Shown: in pieces, positions 17,180-27,012 of the stretch
Layout of the letters: each line of letters opens with the position of its first letter
Numbering within the stretch: position 1 is the stretch's first letter
Program-made: the position numbers and the translations under genes
NCBI RefSeq assembly: GCF_014646695.1
Contig: NZ_BMNT01000028.1
Span: 1 to 64,000 of the forward strand
DNA length: 64,000 nucleotides
From: Sphaerisporangium melleum
GTDB taxonomy: Bacteria > Actinomycetota > Actinomycetes > Streptosporangiales > Streptosporangiaceae
Direction of reading: 5' to 3'
Notes under the pieces: generated by a model
What the model was told of the DNA's origin: nothing
The model's input: only the letters and a program-made list of their open reading frames with translations
Database searches by the model: none

Positions 17180-18511
17180 GTGATCGTCGATCTGATCTTC
17201 CTGCTGGGCGCGCTGGCCCTGGTCATCGCGAACGGTGTCTTCGTCGCGGCGGAGTTCTCCCTGGTCACCGTGGAGCGGGGCGAGCTGCAGCGGCTCGCCG
17301 CCGCCGGCGACCGCGGGGCCCAGGGCGTCCTGGCCGCCGTGGGCAGGCTGTCCTTCCAGCTCTCCGGCGCCCAGCTCGGCATCACGATCACCTCACTCCT
17401 GCTGGGCGTGCTCGCCGAACCCGCCGTCATCGACCTGCTGCGCCTGCTGTTCGACACCATTCCCGCCCTGCCCGCGCCGGTCGGGCAGAGCATCGCCGCG
17501 GTGCTCGGCCTGCTCATCGCGACCGTGGGCCAGATGGTGCTCGGCGAGCTGGTGCCGAAGAACGCCGCCCTGTCCCGGCCGCTGGCGATCTCCCGGGTCT
17601 CCGTGCCGCCGCAGCGCGTGTTCTCCGTGGTCTTCGCCCCGCTGATCAAGGTGTGCAACGCGACGGCGAACGCCCTGGTGCGGGCGCTCGGCGCCGAGCC
17701 GCAGGACGAGCTGGCCTCGGCCCGGTCCCCCGACGAGCTGAGCCTGCTCACCAGCCTGTCCGCCGAGGCGGGCGCGATGCCCGCGACCACCGCGGCCATG
17801 CTGCGCCGGGCGCTGAGCTTCGGCGACCGGACCGCCGGCGAGGCGATGACCCCGCGCCCCGACTGCGTGACCGTGGCCGCGGCCGGCAGCGTCACCGAGT
17901 TCCTGACCCTGGCCCGGCGCGAACGCCACCTGCGGCTGCCGGTGTCCGGCGACGCCCTGGACGACATCGTCGGCGTGGCCTCGGTGGTGGACGCCTTCGC
18001 CGTCGCCGAGGACGACCGGGCGGGCACCCGCGTGGCGGCCATCATGCGGCCTCCCCTGCTGGTCCCCGAGTCGCTCGACCTGGAGACCGTCCAGGAACGC
18101 CTGTTCACGGCCGGGCGCGAGATGGCGGTCGTGGTCGACGAGTACGGCGGCTTCGCGGGCGTGGTCACCGTGGAGGACCTGGCCGAGGAGCTGATCGGCG
18201 ACATCGCCGACGAGTACGACCTGCCCGAGGAGGTCTCGGCCGAGCCCGAGGGCGCCCTGCTCGCCCCCGGCTCCTCGGTGGCCGTGCCCGCGCTGCTGCG
18301 GGCGCACGAGGTCGAGGAGCGCACCGGCTTCCAGATGCCCGAGGGGCCGTACGAGACGCTCGCCGGGCTGCTGATCAGCCGCCTCGGCCGCATACCCGAC
18401 CCCGGCGATCTCGCGGAGGTCTCGGGCTGGACGCTCAGGGCCGACACGGTGCGCCGCCGCCGGGTCGAGCAGATCACACTGACCGCCCCCGAGGAAGGCG
18501 AGGACCGATGA
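17180..18511 (+). CDS. CNNM/HlyC-CorC family membrane protein with CBS pair (first copy)
   Basis: A 443-residue protein with an N-terminal DUF21/CNNM membrane domain (about 1-190, four hydrophobic segments, including ANGVFVAAEFSLV and GELVPKNAAL), a CBS pair (about 210-330) and a C-terminal CorC_HlyC domain (about 345-430). Family members are linked to magnesium or cobalt efflux. The GTG start follows GGGAGG. The stop overlaps the start of the second, shorter paralogue (ATGA), so the two are translated together and may form a heteromeric transporter (inference). Confidence 0.92.
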   Translation: MIVDLIFLLGALALVIANGVFVAAEFSLVTVERGELQRLAAAGDRGAQGVLAAVGRLSFQLSGAQLGITITSLLLGVLAEPAVIDLLRLLFDTIPALPAPVGQSIAAVLGLLIATVGQMVLGELVPKNAALSRPLAISRVSVPPQRVFSVVFAPLIKVCNATANALVRALGAEPQDELASARSPDELSLLTSLSAEAGAMPATTAAMLRRALSFGDRTAGEAMTPRPDCVTVAAAGSVTEFLTLARRERHLRLPVSGDALDDIVGVASVVDAFAVAEDDRAGTRVAAIMRPPLLVPESLDLETVQERLFTAGREMAVVVDEYGGFAGVVTVEDLAEELIGDIADEYDLPEEVSAEPEGALLAPGSSVAVPALLRAHEVEERTGFQMPEGPYETLAGLLISRLGRIPDPGDLAEVSGWTLRADTVRRRRVEQITLTAPEEGEDR

Positions 18512-19530
18512 CCCCGCTGGACGCCCTGGTCATCGTCCTGCTGATCGGCGCCAACGGGTTCTTCGTCGGCGCGGAGTTCGCGCTGATCGCCGCGCGCCGC
18601 ACCCAGATCGAGCCGGCCGCCCGTGAGGGGTCCCGCCGGGCGCGGGCGGTGCTGGCCGCCATGGACGCCGTCCCGCTGATGCTCACCGCCGCGCAGCTCG
18701 GCGTCACCCTCGCCACGCTCGCGCTCGGCGCCGTCGGCGAGCCCGTCCTGGCCCACGCGCTGGAGCCGCTGTTCGCCGCCCTCGGCCTGCCCGAAGGGCT
18801 GGTCCATCCGACGGCGTTCGCGCTCGCCCTGCTCATCGTGGTCTCCGCGCACGTGATCATCGGCGAGATGGTGCCGAAGAACCTCGCCCTGGCGGGCCCC
18901 GACCAGGCCGCGCTGTGGCTGGTGCCCGTCCTGCGGGTCGTCGCCCGCGCCACCCGCCCGCTGCTGGTCGCGGTCAACGCCCTCACGGCCGGCGTGCTGC
19001 GGGCGCTGCGCATCCCGCAGGCCGAGGAGATCCAGACGGTCTTCACCTCCGACGAGATGCCGGCGCTCATCCAGGAGTCGCTCCGGCACCGGCTGCTCGA
19101 CCGGGACGAGCACGACCGCATGATCGCCGCGCTGGGCCTCTACGCGCGCCCGGTGTCGTCGGTGATGATCCCGATCGGCCAGGTCGTCAGCGTGCCGGCC
19201 ACCACCCGCGCCGCCGAGCTGCAGCGGTACGCCGGGCGGTACGGCCACTCGCGCTTCCCGGTGAGCGGCGCCGCGCCCGGGCGGCTCGGCGGCTACCTGC
19301 ACGTGCTGGACGCGCTGAACGGCCACGCGCCGGACCGGCCGCTGCCCACCCGGGAGTTGCCGCACGTCGGCGAGCGGACGACGATGGCCGAGGTGCTGGC
19401 GATCATGCGCCGCCGGCGGGCGCAGCTCGCCGCGATCACCGGGGACGACGGCACGGTGACCGGCATCGTGACCCTGGAGGACGTCACCACCGGCCTGCTG
19501 CGCCACCCGCGTTCCGACAGCCCCGGTTGA
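18508..19530 (+). CDS. CNNM/HlyC-CorC family membrane protein, shorter paralogue
   Basis: A 340-residue paralogue of the preceding gene. It has a DUF21 membrane domain (ANGFFVGAEFALIAARR, GEMVPKNLALAGP) and a CBS region, ending right after the second CBS (TGIVTLEDVTTGLL). The CorC_HlyC C-terminal domain seen in the first copy is missing. It overlaps the upstream stop by four bases. Such two-gene CNNM pairs are common in actinobacteria. Ion transport is the family-level inference. Confidence 0.92.
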   Translation: MTPLDALVIVLLIGANGFFVGAEFALIAARRTQIEPAAREGSRRARAVLAAMDAVPLMLTAAQLGVTLATLALGAVGEPVLAHALEPLFAALGLPEGLVHPTAFALALLIVVSAHVIIGEMVPKNLALAGPDQAALWLVPVLRVVARATRPLLVAVNALTAGVLRALRIPQAEEIQTVFTSDEMPALIQESLRHRLLDRDEHDRMIAALGLYARPVSSVMIPIGQVVSVPATTRAAELQRYAGRYGHSRFPVSGAAPGRLGGYLHVLDALNGHAPDRPLPTRELPHVGERTTMAEVLAIMRRRRAQLAAITGDDGTVTGIVTLEDVTTGLLRHPRSDSPG

Positions 19531-19553
19531 CCGGCCGCGGAGGCCGCTGGTTA

Positions 19554-19577
19554 GAGACCCCGGTCTCACGGGTAGCC
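19554..19577 (+). promoter_or_regulatory. Leaderless promoter with inverted repeat ahead of the acyltransferase gene
   Basis: TAGCCT at 19573-19578 lies seven bases before the ATG at 19586, the leaderless spacing. Just upstream, GAGACC (19554-19559) and GGTCTC (19562-19567) form a 6-bp inverted repeat with a two-base centre. It could be an operator over the promoter. Confidence 0.5.
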
Positions 19578-19585
19578 TGGCGCGA

Positions 19586-20911
19586 ATGCACGTCGCGACC
19601 CGACCGACGCCCCCTCCGTCGCCGCCCGCCGCGCCGCGCGCCTCGCGCGCACTCCGGCAGTCCTGGCTGGACGCGCTGCGCGGCGTCGCCGCCCTGATCG
19701 TCGTCTTCGAACACTCCCTGGACCCGCTGCTGCCGGAGGTCCGCGCGGCGATCAGCCCGTGGTTCGACTTCGGCCAGTACGGCGTTCTGGTGTTCTTCCT
19801 GGTCAGCGGCTATGTGGTGCCGATATCGCTGGAACGGCGCGGCAGCGTCCGTGGCTTCTGGATCACCCGGCTGTTCCGGCTGTACCCGCTGTGGGCGCTC
19901 GCGGCGGCGGCCGGCACGGTCTTCGCCGTCGCGGAGGTCTACACCCGCCTGCCGGCCCAGGCCGCCGAACGGCCGTGGACCGCGCTGCTGGCGCACCTCA
20001 CCATGCTGCAGGACCTGCTCCAGGTGCCGGCCGTGATCAACGTCTTCTGGACGCTGTCGTACGAGATGGCGTTCTACCTGCTGGTGACCGCGTTCTTCGT
20101 GACCGGCGTCCGCCGTACCGGGCTCGGCGCCGCGCTGGTGTTCGCGGTGTGCGCGCCCATCGCCGGAGCCCTGCTGCCCGCGGGGCTGCTGACCAGGAAC
20201 CTCGGTGAGACGACGGTGATCTGCGGCGTCGCGGTCGTGCTGGCCTTCGGCTTCGCCGCCGTGCTCGGGAAGGGGCGTGACCTGCGGCGGTGCGGCGCCG
20301 CCGCGCTCGGCGTCCTCGCGCTCGTCCTGCTGGCCGCCAACAGCAGGGTGGGCGCCTGGCAGAGCCTGGCGATCATGGCGACGATGTTCGGCGGGACGGC
20401 GCTCCGCCACCTGGAACACTCCTCGGGCGAGCGGACGAAGCGGGCCTGGGCGCTGGCGCTGGTGCCGGTGCTCTTGGTGGCCACGGCGGTCTGGCTCGGG
20501 CCGGGCTGGGGCATGTCCGAGGCCGATCAGCTCGCGTTCAAGTGGAGCTGGTCGGCCGCTCTGGCCGGAGCGTGGCTGACCTTCGCCGCCGGACTCGCTC
20601 TGCGCAACCGCGCGATCCCGCGCGCGGTGGCGTGGCTCGGGCTGGTCAGCTACTCGATCTACCTGCTGCATCCGCTGGTGCTCCAGGTGGTCCGGCGGAT
20701 CACCTGGGACCCGGCGCTGCTGACGCTGGAGGAGCGGCTCTCCTGGCTGGCCACGCTGTTCGCCGTGGTGGTGGCCCTGGCCGCGCTCGCCTACCGGTAC
20801 GTCGAGCGGCCCGCGCAGGAGCTGGGCCGCCGCCTCGCCGCCCGCCACGGGACGGCACCACAGCGGGACGACCCATCGGCGCGGATCCCGGTGCCCGCCG
20901 GGCGCGGATAG
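19586..20911 (+). CDS. Acyltransferase 3 family membrane protein
   Basis: A 441-residue polytopic membrane enzyme of the acyltransferase-3 (OafA/YrhL) family, which O-acylates sugars, lipids or antibiotics from the cytoplasmic side. About ten hydrophobic segments are visible. The N-terminal signature SWLDALRGVAALIVVFEHS carries the catalytic His, and ITRLFRLYPLW follows. It ends in YVERPAQELGRRLAARHG, typical of the family. The start is leaderless. Substrate unknown. Confidence 0.9.
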   Translation: MHVATRPTPPPSPPAAPRASRALRQSWLDALRGVAALIVVFEHSLDPLLPEVRAAISPWFDFGQYGVLVFFLVSGYVVPISLERRGSVRGFWITRLFRLYPLWALAAAAGTVFAVAEVYTRLPAQAAERPWTALLAHLTMLQDLLQVPAVINVFWTLSYEMAFYLLVTAFFVTGVRRTGLGAALVFAVCAPIAGALLPAGLLTRNLGETTVICGVAVVLAFGFAAVLGKGRDLRRCGAAALGVLALVLLAANSRVGAWQSLAIMATMFGGTALRHLEHSSGERTKRAWALALVPVLLVATAVWLGPGWGMSEADQLAFKWSWSAALAGAWLTFAAGLALRNRAIPRAVAWLGLVSYSIYLLHPLVLQVVRRITWDPALLTLEERLSWLATLFAVVVALAALAYRYVERPAQELGRRLAARHGTAPQRDDPSARIPVPAGRG

Positions 20912-21083
20912 ACCACGGGGAAAACTGCCCAATTCCTGCGAATTCCACCTAAAACCCCGACAAGGTGCTACAACTGTCACCTGCCTGGCTAGACTTGCCC
21001 ACGGCTTGCCGGGCGGGTGGATCCGGTGCCTGTAGTCGGCGCGTGGCCCAGGGCCACCAGCCCTGTCCAGTTGCGTGGGGACG

Positions 21084-22523
21084 ATGAACGGCGGGCTTGT
21101 CGATGTACACCCGACCCAGCCCGTGGACCAGTCCACCGGCTCGGCGACCGGTGGTGCGAAACGGCTGTGGAAGCCATGGCTGTGGTGCCTGGTCGCGGCG
21201 ATCACCGGGGTGTCCCTGGCCGCCGGCATCACCCTGGTCGGCGCCTACACCAAGCTGAACGGCAACATCAAGCACGTCGACGTGGACGCCACCGACCTCG
21301 GCGCTCGCCCGGCGAAGGTGAGCAAGGCCCTGAACATCCTGATCGTGGGCTCCGACACCCGGGCGGGGGCCAACGTGAAGTACGGCCACCGGGAGGTCGG
21401 CGAGCGCACCGACACGATCATCCTCGCACACATGTCCCCCGACCGTGGCAACGCGCTGCTGATCAGCTTCCCGCGCGACTCGCTGGTGCAACTGCCCGCC
21501 TGCCCGCGTAAGAACGGCCTGATGGGCCAGCGCCCGCACGTCGGCATGATCAACGAGTCGTTCAACTTCGGCGGCATCGGCTGCACCTGGAAGACCATCG
21601 AGGCGCTCACCGGCATCCGCATCGACCACTTCGTGAAGGTCGACTTCACCGGCTTCAAGAGCATGGTGAACGCGCTCGGCGGCGTGGAGATCTGCGTGCC
21701 CAAGGCGATCAACGACACCAAGGCGATGCTGCACCTGCAGGCCGGCCGCCAGCTCGTCAAGGGCGAGCAGGCACTCGGGTACGTGCGGGCCCGCTACAGC
21801 CTGGGCGACGGATCCGACATCGGGCGCATCCAGCGGCAGCAGATGTTCATCGCCTCGATGGTCAAGAAGGCGATGAGCGGCGACACGCTCACCGACCCCG
21901 CCCGGCTGTTCCACTTCCTGGACGCCGCCACCCAGTCGGTCACCACCGACCGCGGGCTCACCGTGAGCGTCATGCGGGACATGCTGTCCAGCGCGCAGGG
22001 CCTGGCCGCGGGCAACATCCGCTTCGTCACCACCCCGTGGCGCTACTCGCTGACCCAGCCCGGCCGGGTGGAGTGGGTGCAGCCGCAGGCCAAGCAGCTC
22101 TTCCACCTGGTGGCCACCGATACCAAGATCAAGGGCTCGAACATCAAGACCGGCCGCCAGACCACCAAGGTGCCGAAGTCCAAGATCGAGATCGTGGTGC
22201 AGAACGGCACCTACCGCGCGGGCCTGGGCCGCCAGGTGGCCGCGGCGCTGGAGCAGCGCGGCTACACGGTGGTGCGCATCGGTGACCCCAAGGTCAAGCC
22301 GCAGGCCAAGACGACGATCAGGTACGCCACGGCCGGCCAGACCCGGGTGCCCACCCTGGCCGGCGACCTGGTGGTGTCGCGCAACCAGGCGGTGACCGGC
22401 ACCACGACCGCCCGGCTCGTCCTGGTCGTCGGCGACGACTGGAAGGGCCTCAAGCCGCCCCCGGTCTCCGACCATGACGTGAAGGGCATCGACGCCACCC
22501 AGGATTCCTGCTCGGCCGCCTGA
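21084..22523 (+). CDS. LCP (LytR-CpsA-Psr) family glycopolymer ligase with LytR_C domain
   Basis: A 479-residue envelope protein with a membrane anchor near residues 30-55. The LCP catalytic domain (about 80-320) has ERTDTIILAH and SFPRDSLVQL, the phosphate-binding Arg/Asp set, and GRIQRQQMFIASM. A LytR_C domain follows at about 370-460. LCP enzymes attach teichoic acids, arabinogalactan or other polymers to peptidoglycan. I chose the ATG at 21084; an in-frame GTG at 21075 is an alternative with a weaker upstream context. A second LCP gene is at 35.9 kb. Confidence 0.9.
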   Translation: MNGGLVDVHPTQPVDQSTGSATGGAKRLWKPWLWCLVAAITGVSLAAGITLVGAYTKLNGNIKHVDVDATDLGARPAKVSKALNILIVGSDTRAGANVKYGHREVGERTDTIILAHMSPDRGNALLISFPRDSLVQLPACPRKNGLMGQRPHVGMINESFNFGGIGCTWKTIEALTGIRIDHFVKVDFTGFKSMVNALGGVEICVPKAINDTKAMLHLQAGRQLVKGEQALGYVRARYSLGDGSDIGRIQRQQMFIASMVKKAMSGDTLTDPARLFHFLDAATQSVTTDRGLTVSVMRDMLSSAQGLAAGNIRFVTTPWRYSLTQPGRVEWVQPQAKQLFHLVATDTKIKGSNIKTGRQTTKVPKSKIEIVVQNGTYRAGLGRQVAAALEQRGYTVVRIGDPKVKPQAKTTIRYATAGQTRVPTLAGDLVVSRNQAVTGTTTARLVLVVGDDWKGLKPPPVSDHDVKGIDATQDSCSAA

Positions 22524-22751
22524 CCCCCCGCGCATCCGGCCCGGCCGGCGCTCCCACCTGGCGCCCGTCCGCCCCCTTGTTCCCCGGGGCGCTCGTTGGA
22601 TCACCGCCGTCCGGGGTACGGAACCGGGCGTACGCCGCGCACCGCCGCCGATCATGTCGATCACGAGCGGGCGCGGCGGGACGGCGCCGCCGGCACCCGG
22701 CCGGCGGCACGGGGGCGGGCTGGGGCCCGGCGTCACGAGGGACGGTGAACG

Positions 22752-23420
22752 ATGCGACGCGGTGTCGTCTTCGATATCGACGGAACGCTGGTCGACACGA
22801 ACTATCTGCACGTCGTCGCCTGGTGGGAGGGATTCCGGCGGCGCGGCCGGGACGTGCCCATGGTGGACGTGCACGGGGCGATCGGCCGCGCCGACCGCGC
22901 CCTGATCGACTACCTGCTGCCCGACGCCACCGACCAGGACGCCAGGGAGATCACCGAGACGCACGCCCAGCTGTACAAGCCCCGGCTGGAGGAGGTGCGG
23001 CCGCTACCCGGGGCCGGCGAGCTGATCCAGGCGGTCGCCGCGCGCGGCCTCACCGTCGTGGTCGCCACCAGCGCGCCCAAGGACGAGGCCGAGCGGCTGA
23101 TCGCCATCACCGGCGCGCAGGACGCGGTCGCCGAGCTGGTCCACGCCGACGACGTGGACAGATCCAAGCCGGACGCCGAGCCCGTGCGCCGCGCGCTGGA
23201 GAAGGGCGGCCTGCGGCCCGAGAACGCCGTGATGCTCGGCGACACCCTGTGGGACATGCTCGCCGCACGCGCGGCGATGACCGGCCGGGTGGCCGTACGC
23301 TCGGGCGGCATCGACACCACCTCACTGATGGAGGGCGGTGCCGAGGCCGTTTACAAGGACTGCGAGGATCTCCTCAAGCACCTGGACGACAGCCCGATCG
23401 GACGGCTCCTCCGGCACTGA
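22752..23420 (+). CDS. HAD-superfamily hydrolase, beta-phosphoglucomutase-like
   Basis: A 222-residue cytoplasmic HAD protein. Motif I is FDIDGTLVD (nucleophile Asp8, acid/base Asp10), motif II VVATSAPK, and motif III/IV SKPDAEP with MLGDTLWDM. The helical cap between motifs I and II fits subclass I phosphoglycolate phosphatase or beta-phosphoglucomutase enzymes. It lies 135 bases ahead of 6-phosphogluconate dehydrogenase on the same strand, which suggests a sugar-phosphate role without proving it. Confidence 0.88.
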   Translation: MRRGVVFDIDGTLVDTNYLHVVAWWEGFRRRGRDVPMVDVHGAIGRADRALIDYLLPDATDQDAREITETHAQLYKPRLEEVRPLPGAGELIQAVAARGLTVVVATSAPKDEAERLIAITGAQDAVAELVHADDVDRSKPDAEPVRRALEKGGLRPENAVMLGDTLWDMLAARAAMTGRVAVRSGGIDTTSLMEGGAEAVYKDCEDLLKHLDDSPIGRLLRH

Positions 23421-23555
23421 CCCGGCGGTTTGTCCGGAATTGATCCGGCCGCCGGCCAGGTTACCCAGATGGCCCAGGGTGGAGGTTCCCCCTGCTCCAT
23501 CGAACCGGGCGGCCACGCACGGCGTATAGCCGGATCAGAAGGAGAGTGATCGGAC

Positions 23556-24989
23556 ATGGCACAGCAAGCGGTCATCGGTGTGACAGGACTCGGCGTCATG
23601 GGCCGCAACCTTGCGCGCAACTTCGCCCGGCACGGGTACGCCGTCGCCGTGCACAACCGCACGCCCACCAAGACCAAGGCGCTGATGGAGGAGTTCGGCC
23701 ACGAAGGGGACTTCATCCCGGCCGAGACCCCGCAGGAGTTCGTCGCCTCGCTGGCCCGTCCGCGCAAGATGGTGATCATGGTCCAGGCGGGCGCCTCGAC
23801 CGACGCGGTGATCGACGAGTACGCCCCGCTGCTCGAACCCGGCGACATCCTGATCGACGGCGGCAACGCCCACTTCGCCGACACCCGCCGCCGCGAGCAG
23901 GCGCTGCGCGAGCGCGGCATCCACTTCGTCGGCGTCGGCATCTCCGGCGGCGAGCAGGGCGCCCTCGAAGGCCCGAGCATCATGCCCGGCGGCTCGCCGG
24001 AGGCCTACGAGTCGCTCGGCCCCATCCTGGAGGACATCGCGGCCAAGGTCGACGGCGTCCCCTGTTGCACCTACGTCGGCCCGGACGGCGCGGGCCACTT
24101 CGTCAAGATGGTGCACAACGGCATCGAGTACGCCGACATGCAGCTGATCGCCGAGGCCTACGACCTGCTGCGCAAGGCGTCGGGGATGGCCCCGGGCGAG
24201 ATCGCCGAGACCTTCCGCACCTGGAACGAGGGCCGGCTCGGCTCCTACCTGATCGAGATCACCGCCGACGTGCTGTCCCACGTGGACAAGGCCACCGGCA
24301 AGCCGTTCGTGGACATCGTGCTCGACCAGGCCGAGCAGAAGGGCACCGGCCGGTGGACCGTCCAGGCCGCCCTCGACCTCGGAGTCCCGGTCACCGGCAT
24401 CGCCGAGGCCACCTTCGCCCGGTCGCTGTCCGGCCACGTCGACATGCGCGGCGCCGCGCGCGGCCTCGCCGGCCCGTCCGGCGGCGGTCTCGGCAGCTCC
24501 TTCGCCGACGCGGTGGAGCAGGCGCTGTACGCCTCCAAGGTCGTCGCCTACGCGCAGGGCTTCAACGAGATCCAGGCCGGCAGCGCCGAGTACGGCTGGA
24601 ACATCGACCTCGGGGCGATGGCCACCATCTGGCGGGGCGGCTGCATCATCCGGGCGAAGTTCCTCGACCGCATCCGCGAGGCGTACGAGACCGACCCGGC
24701 CACCCCGACCCTGCTGACCGACGCGCGCTTCGCCGCCGAGGTGGGCGACGCCCAGGACGCCTGGCGTGACGTCGCGGTCACCGCGACCAGGAGCGGCATC
24801 CCCGCCCCGGGCTTCGCCAGCTCGCTGGCCTACTACGACGGGCTGCGCGCCGACCGGCTGCCGGCCGCGCTCATCCAGGCGCAGCGCGACTTCTTCGGCG
24901 CCCACACCTACCGCAGGACCGACCGCGAGGGCGTCTTCCACACCCAGTGGGAGCTCGACGACCGCCCCGAGGCCCGCACCGACGCCTGA
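23556..24989 (+). CDS. gnd: 6-phosphogluconate dehydrogenase, decarboxylating
   Basis: A 477-residue enzyme of full family length. It converts 6-phosphogluconate and NADP to ribulose 5-phosphate, CO2 and NADPH in the oxidative pentose phosphate pathway. Visible motifs are the Rossmann start GVTGLGVMGRNLARNFA with NRT for NADP, DGGNAHFADT, GISGGEQGALEGPSIMPGG, KMVHNGIEYADMQ with the catalytic Lys, and EQKGTGRWT. The ribosome site is AAGGAG about 12 bases upstream. Confidence 0.95.
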   Translation: MAQQAVIGVTGLGVMGRNLARNFARHGYAVAVHNRTPTKTKALMEEFGHEGDFIPAETPQEFVASLARPRKMVIMVQAGASTDAVIDEYAPLLEPGDILIDGGNAHFADTRRREQALRERGIHFVGVGISGGEQGALEGPSIMPGGSPEAYESLGPILEDIAAKVDGVPCCTYVGPDGAGHFVKMVHNGIEYADMQLIAEAYDLLRKASGMAPGEIAETFRTWNEGRLGSYLIEITADVLSHVDKATGKPFVDIVLDQAEQKGTGRWTVQAALDLGVPVTGIAEATFARSLSGHVDMRGAARGLAGPSGGGLGSSFADAVEQALYASKVVAYAQGFNEIQAGSAEYGWNIDLGAMATIWRGGCIIRAKFLDRIREAYETDPATPTLLTDARFAAEVGDAQDAWRDVAVTATRSGIPAPGFASSLAYYDGLRADRLPAALIQAQRDFFGAHTYRRTDREGVFHTQWELDDRPEARTDA

Positions 24990-25097
24990 CCAGGCGCGCT
25001 CCGCCCGGTCGGCCGTCCGGCCGATCATGGGAGGCCGCCGGGTCCGCTAGCCTCGCTTAGTGCGTCCCCGGCGGCCCTCCCGTGAAAGGTGTGTGCA

Positions 25098-25925
25098 GTG
25101 ATCGGCTGGTTCGAGGCCCTCGTGCTCGGTCTGGTGCAGGGACTGACGGAGTTCCTGCCCATCTCGTCGAGCGCGCACGTCCGGGTGGTGTCGGCGTTCT
25201 TCGGCTGGCAGGACCCCGGCGCGGCCTTCACCGCGGTGATCCAGCTCGGCACCGAGGCCGCCGTGCTGATCTACTTCCGGGCACGCATCTTCGAGATCGT
25301 CTCCACCTGGACCCGCTCGCTGGTGCGGCCCGAGCTGCGCGAGGCCCCCGCGGCGCGCATGGGCTGGTACGTGATCGCGGGCAGCGTCCCGATCGGCGTG
25401 CTCGGCCTGGCCTTCCAGCACACCATCGAGACCACCCTGCGCGACCTGCGCCTGGTCGGCGCGTGCCTCATCGTCTTCGGCCTGCTGCTGGCCGTCGCCG
25501 ACCGGCTGGCCCGCAACGAGCTGACCCTGGACAAGAACCTCAACCTGCCGCACGCCCTCACCTACGGCCTGGCCCAGGCGCTCGCCCTCATCCCCGGCGT
25601 CTCCCGCTCCGGCGGCACGACCGGCGCCGGCCTGCTGCTCGGCTACCGGCGCGAGGAGGCCGCGGAGTACTCCTTCCTGCTCGCCGTGCCGGCCGTGCTC
25701 ATGTCGGGCGCCCTGGAGCTGTTCAAGATCGGCGAGGGGCCGGCTCCGGCATGGGGGCCCACGATCGTCGCCACCGTGGTGTCGTTCGCCGTGGGGTACG
25801 CAGCCATCGCCTGGTTCCTGCGCTACATCAGCACCCACCGCTTCACGCCGTTCATCATCTACCGCGTCCTGCTCGGCATCCTCGTCATCGCCGCCGTGAC
25901 CACCAACGTCATCCCCGCCGCCTGA
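25098..25925 (+). CDS. uppP: Undecaprenyl-diphosphatase (bacitracin-resistance type)
   Basis: A 275-residue integral membrane phosphatase that recycles undecaprenyl pyrophosphate to undecaprenyl phosphate for wall polymer synthesis. The family motifs LTEFLPISSSAH (near 14-25) and PGVSRSGGTTGAG (near 165-177) are intact, and eight or so hydrophobic segments are present. The GTG at 25098 is chosen because AAAGG lies eight bases upstream; a GTG at 25089 is also in frame. A promoter-like TAGCCT lies about 45 bases upstream near 25050. Confidence 0.94.
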   Translation: MIGWFEALVLGLVQGLTEFLPISSSAHVRVVSAFFGWQDPGAAFTAVIQLGTEAAVLIYFRARIFEIVSTWTRSLVRPELREAPAARMGWYVIAGSVPIGVLGLAFQHTIETTLRDLRLVGACLIVFGLLLAVADRLARNELTLDKNLNLPHALTYGLAQALALIPGVSRSGGTTGAGLLLGYRREEAAEYSFLLAVPAVLMSGALELFKIGEGPAPAWGPTIVATVVSFAVGYAAIAWFLRYISTHRFTPFIIYRVLLGILVIAAVTTNVIPAA

Positions 25926-26032
25926 CCCCCTCGCCCCACACGGCCGTGCATGCGAACCCCACCGTCCGCCACTGCGTCATATATCGGTAGATTCCCGCAA
26001 ACGGGGCCAGTCGACCGACACGGAGGGGCGCG

Positions 26033-26995
26033 ATGAGAGCCCGGATAGCGGGGGTGGCGGCGCATCTGCCTGAGCGCACCATGAGCAGTGCCGAGGTGGA
26101 GGCGCGCATCGAGGGGTACGTCCCGCGTCCCGGCGTCATCGAGCGGATGACCGGCATCCGGCGGCGGCACGTCGCGCCCGACGGGCAGCAGGCGTCCGAC
26201 CTCGCGGTGGCCGCCGTCCGGAAGCTCGACGACCACGCGGACGCCGACCTGCTGATCTTCGCCTCGGCCTCGCAGGACATGGTCGAGCCGGCGACCGCGC
26301 ACATCGTCGCGGCCAAGCTCGGCCTGTCCTGCCCGGTGTTCGACGTCAAGAACGCCTGCAACAGCCTGCTCAACGGTCTGCAGGTGGCCGACGCGCTGAT
26401 CAGGACCGGAGCCCACCGCAAAGTGCTGGTCTGCACGGGCGAGATGCCCTCGCGGGCCGTCCGCTGGCGGGTCAACGACCGGACGCAGTTCGCCGACGCC
26501 TTCGCGGGCTACACGCTCTCCGACGCCGGCGCGGCGGTGCTGGTGACCGCCGACCCGCACCGCGGCATCTTCTACCGCGACTTCGCGGCGGACTCCACGG
26601 CATGGCCGATCGGCACACTGCCCGGCGGCGGCTCGGCCCACCCGCGCGACCCCGAGTACTCCTACTTCCACGGCGACGGGCGGCGGCTGAAGGAGGCGTT
26701 CGAGCTCGTCGGCCCCGACCTCTTCCTCAACGCCCTCAAACGCACCGGCCTCACCTGGGACGACTTCACGCTCGTGGCCGTCCACCAGGTGGCGCTGCCC
26801 TACCTGACCACGCTGGTCCACATGCTGGGCGTTCCCGAGGACCGCCTGGCGGTGACGCTGCCCGACCACGGCAACTGCGCCTCGGCGTCACTGCCGCTGC
26901 AACTGTGCGCCGGCGGCGCGCGTCCCGGCGACCGGGTCGCGCTGCTCGGCCTCGGCGGCGGCATCAGCCTCGGCGTGCTGTTCGCGGACCTGTGA
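26033..26995 (+). CDS. OleA-like thiolase (KAS III family) starting the Ole-like operon
   Basis: A 320-residue KAS III-fold enzyme with an intact catalytic triad: Cys109 (DVKNACNSLLNG), His251 (VAVHQVALPY) and Asn281 (PDHGNCAS). The Cys-His spacing of 142 residues equals that of Xanthomonas OleA (143 to 285), not E. coli FabH (112 to 244). A Glu in EPATA (Glu85) sits about where OleA has its Glu117. OleA condenses two acyl-CoAs head to head into a 2-alkyl-3-ketoacid. GGAGGGG precedes the ATG. It heads an operon with a glycosyltransferase, a P450, an AMP ligase and a reductase. A plain FabH role is less likely. Confidence 0.85.
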   Translation: MRARIAGVAAHLPERTMSSAEVEARIEGYVPRPGVIERMTGIRRRHVAPDGQQASDLAVAAVRKLDDHADADLLIFASASQDMVEPATAHIVAAKLGLSCPVFDVKNACNSLLNGLQVADALIRTGAHRKVLVCTGEMPSRAVRWRVNDRTQFADAFAGYTLSDAGAAVLVTADPHRGIFYRDFAADSTAWPIGTLPGGGSAHPRDPEYSYFHGDGRRLKEAFELVGPDLFLNALKRTGLTWDDFTLVAVHQVALPYLTTLVHMLGVPEDRLAVTLPDHGNCASASLPLQLCAGGARPGDRVALLGLGGGISLGVLFADL

Positions 26996-27012
26996 CCGGC
27001 GGGCGGAGAAGC

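Noticed and set aside
17014-19569. Minus-strand 851-codon frame over the CNNM pair
   Set aside because: It is an artefact of GC bias opposite two well-supported membrane protein genes.
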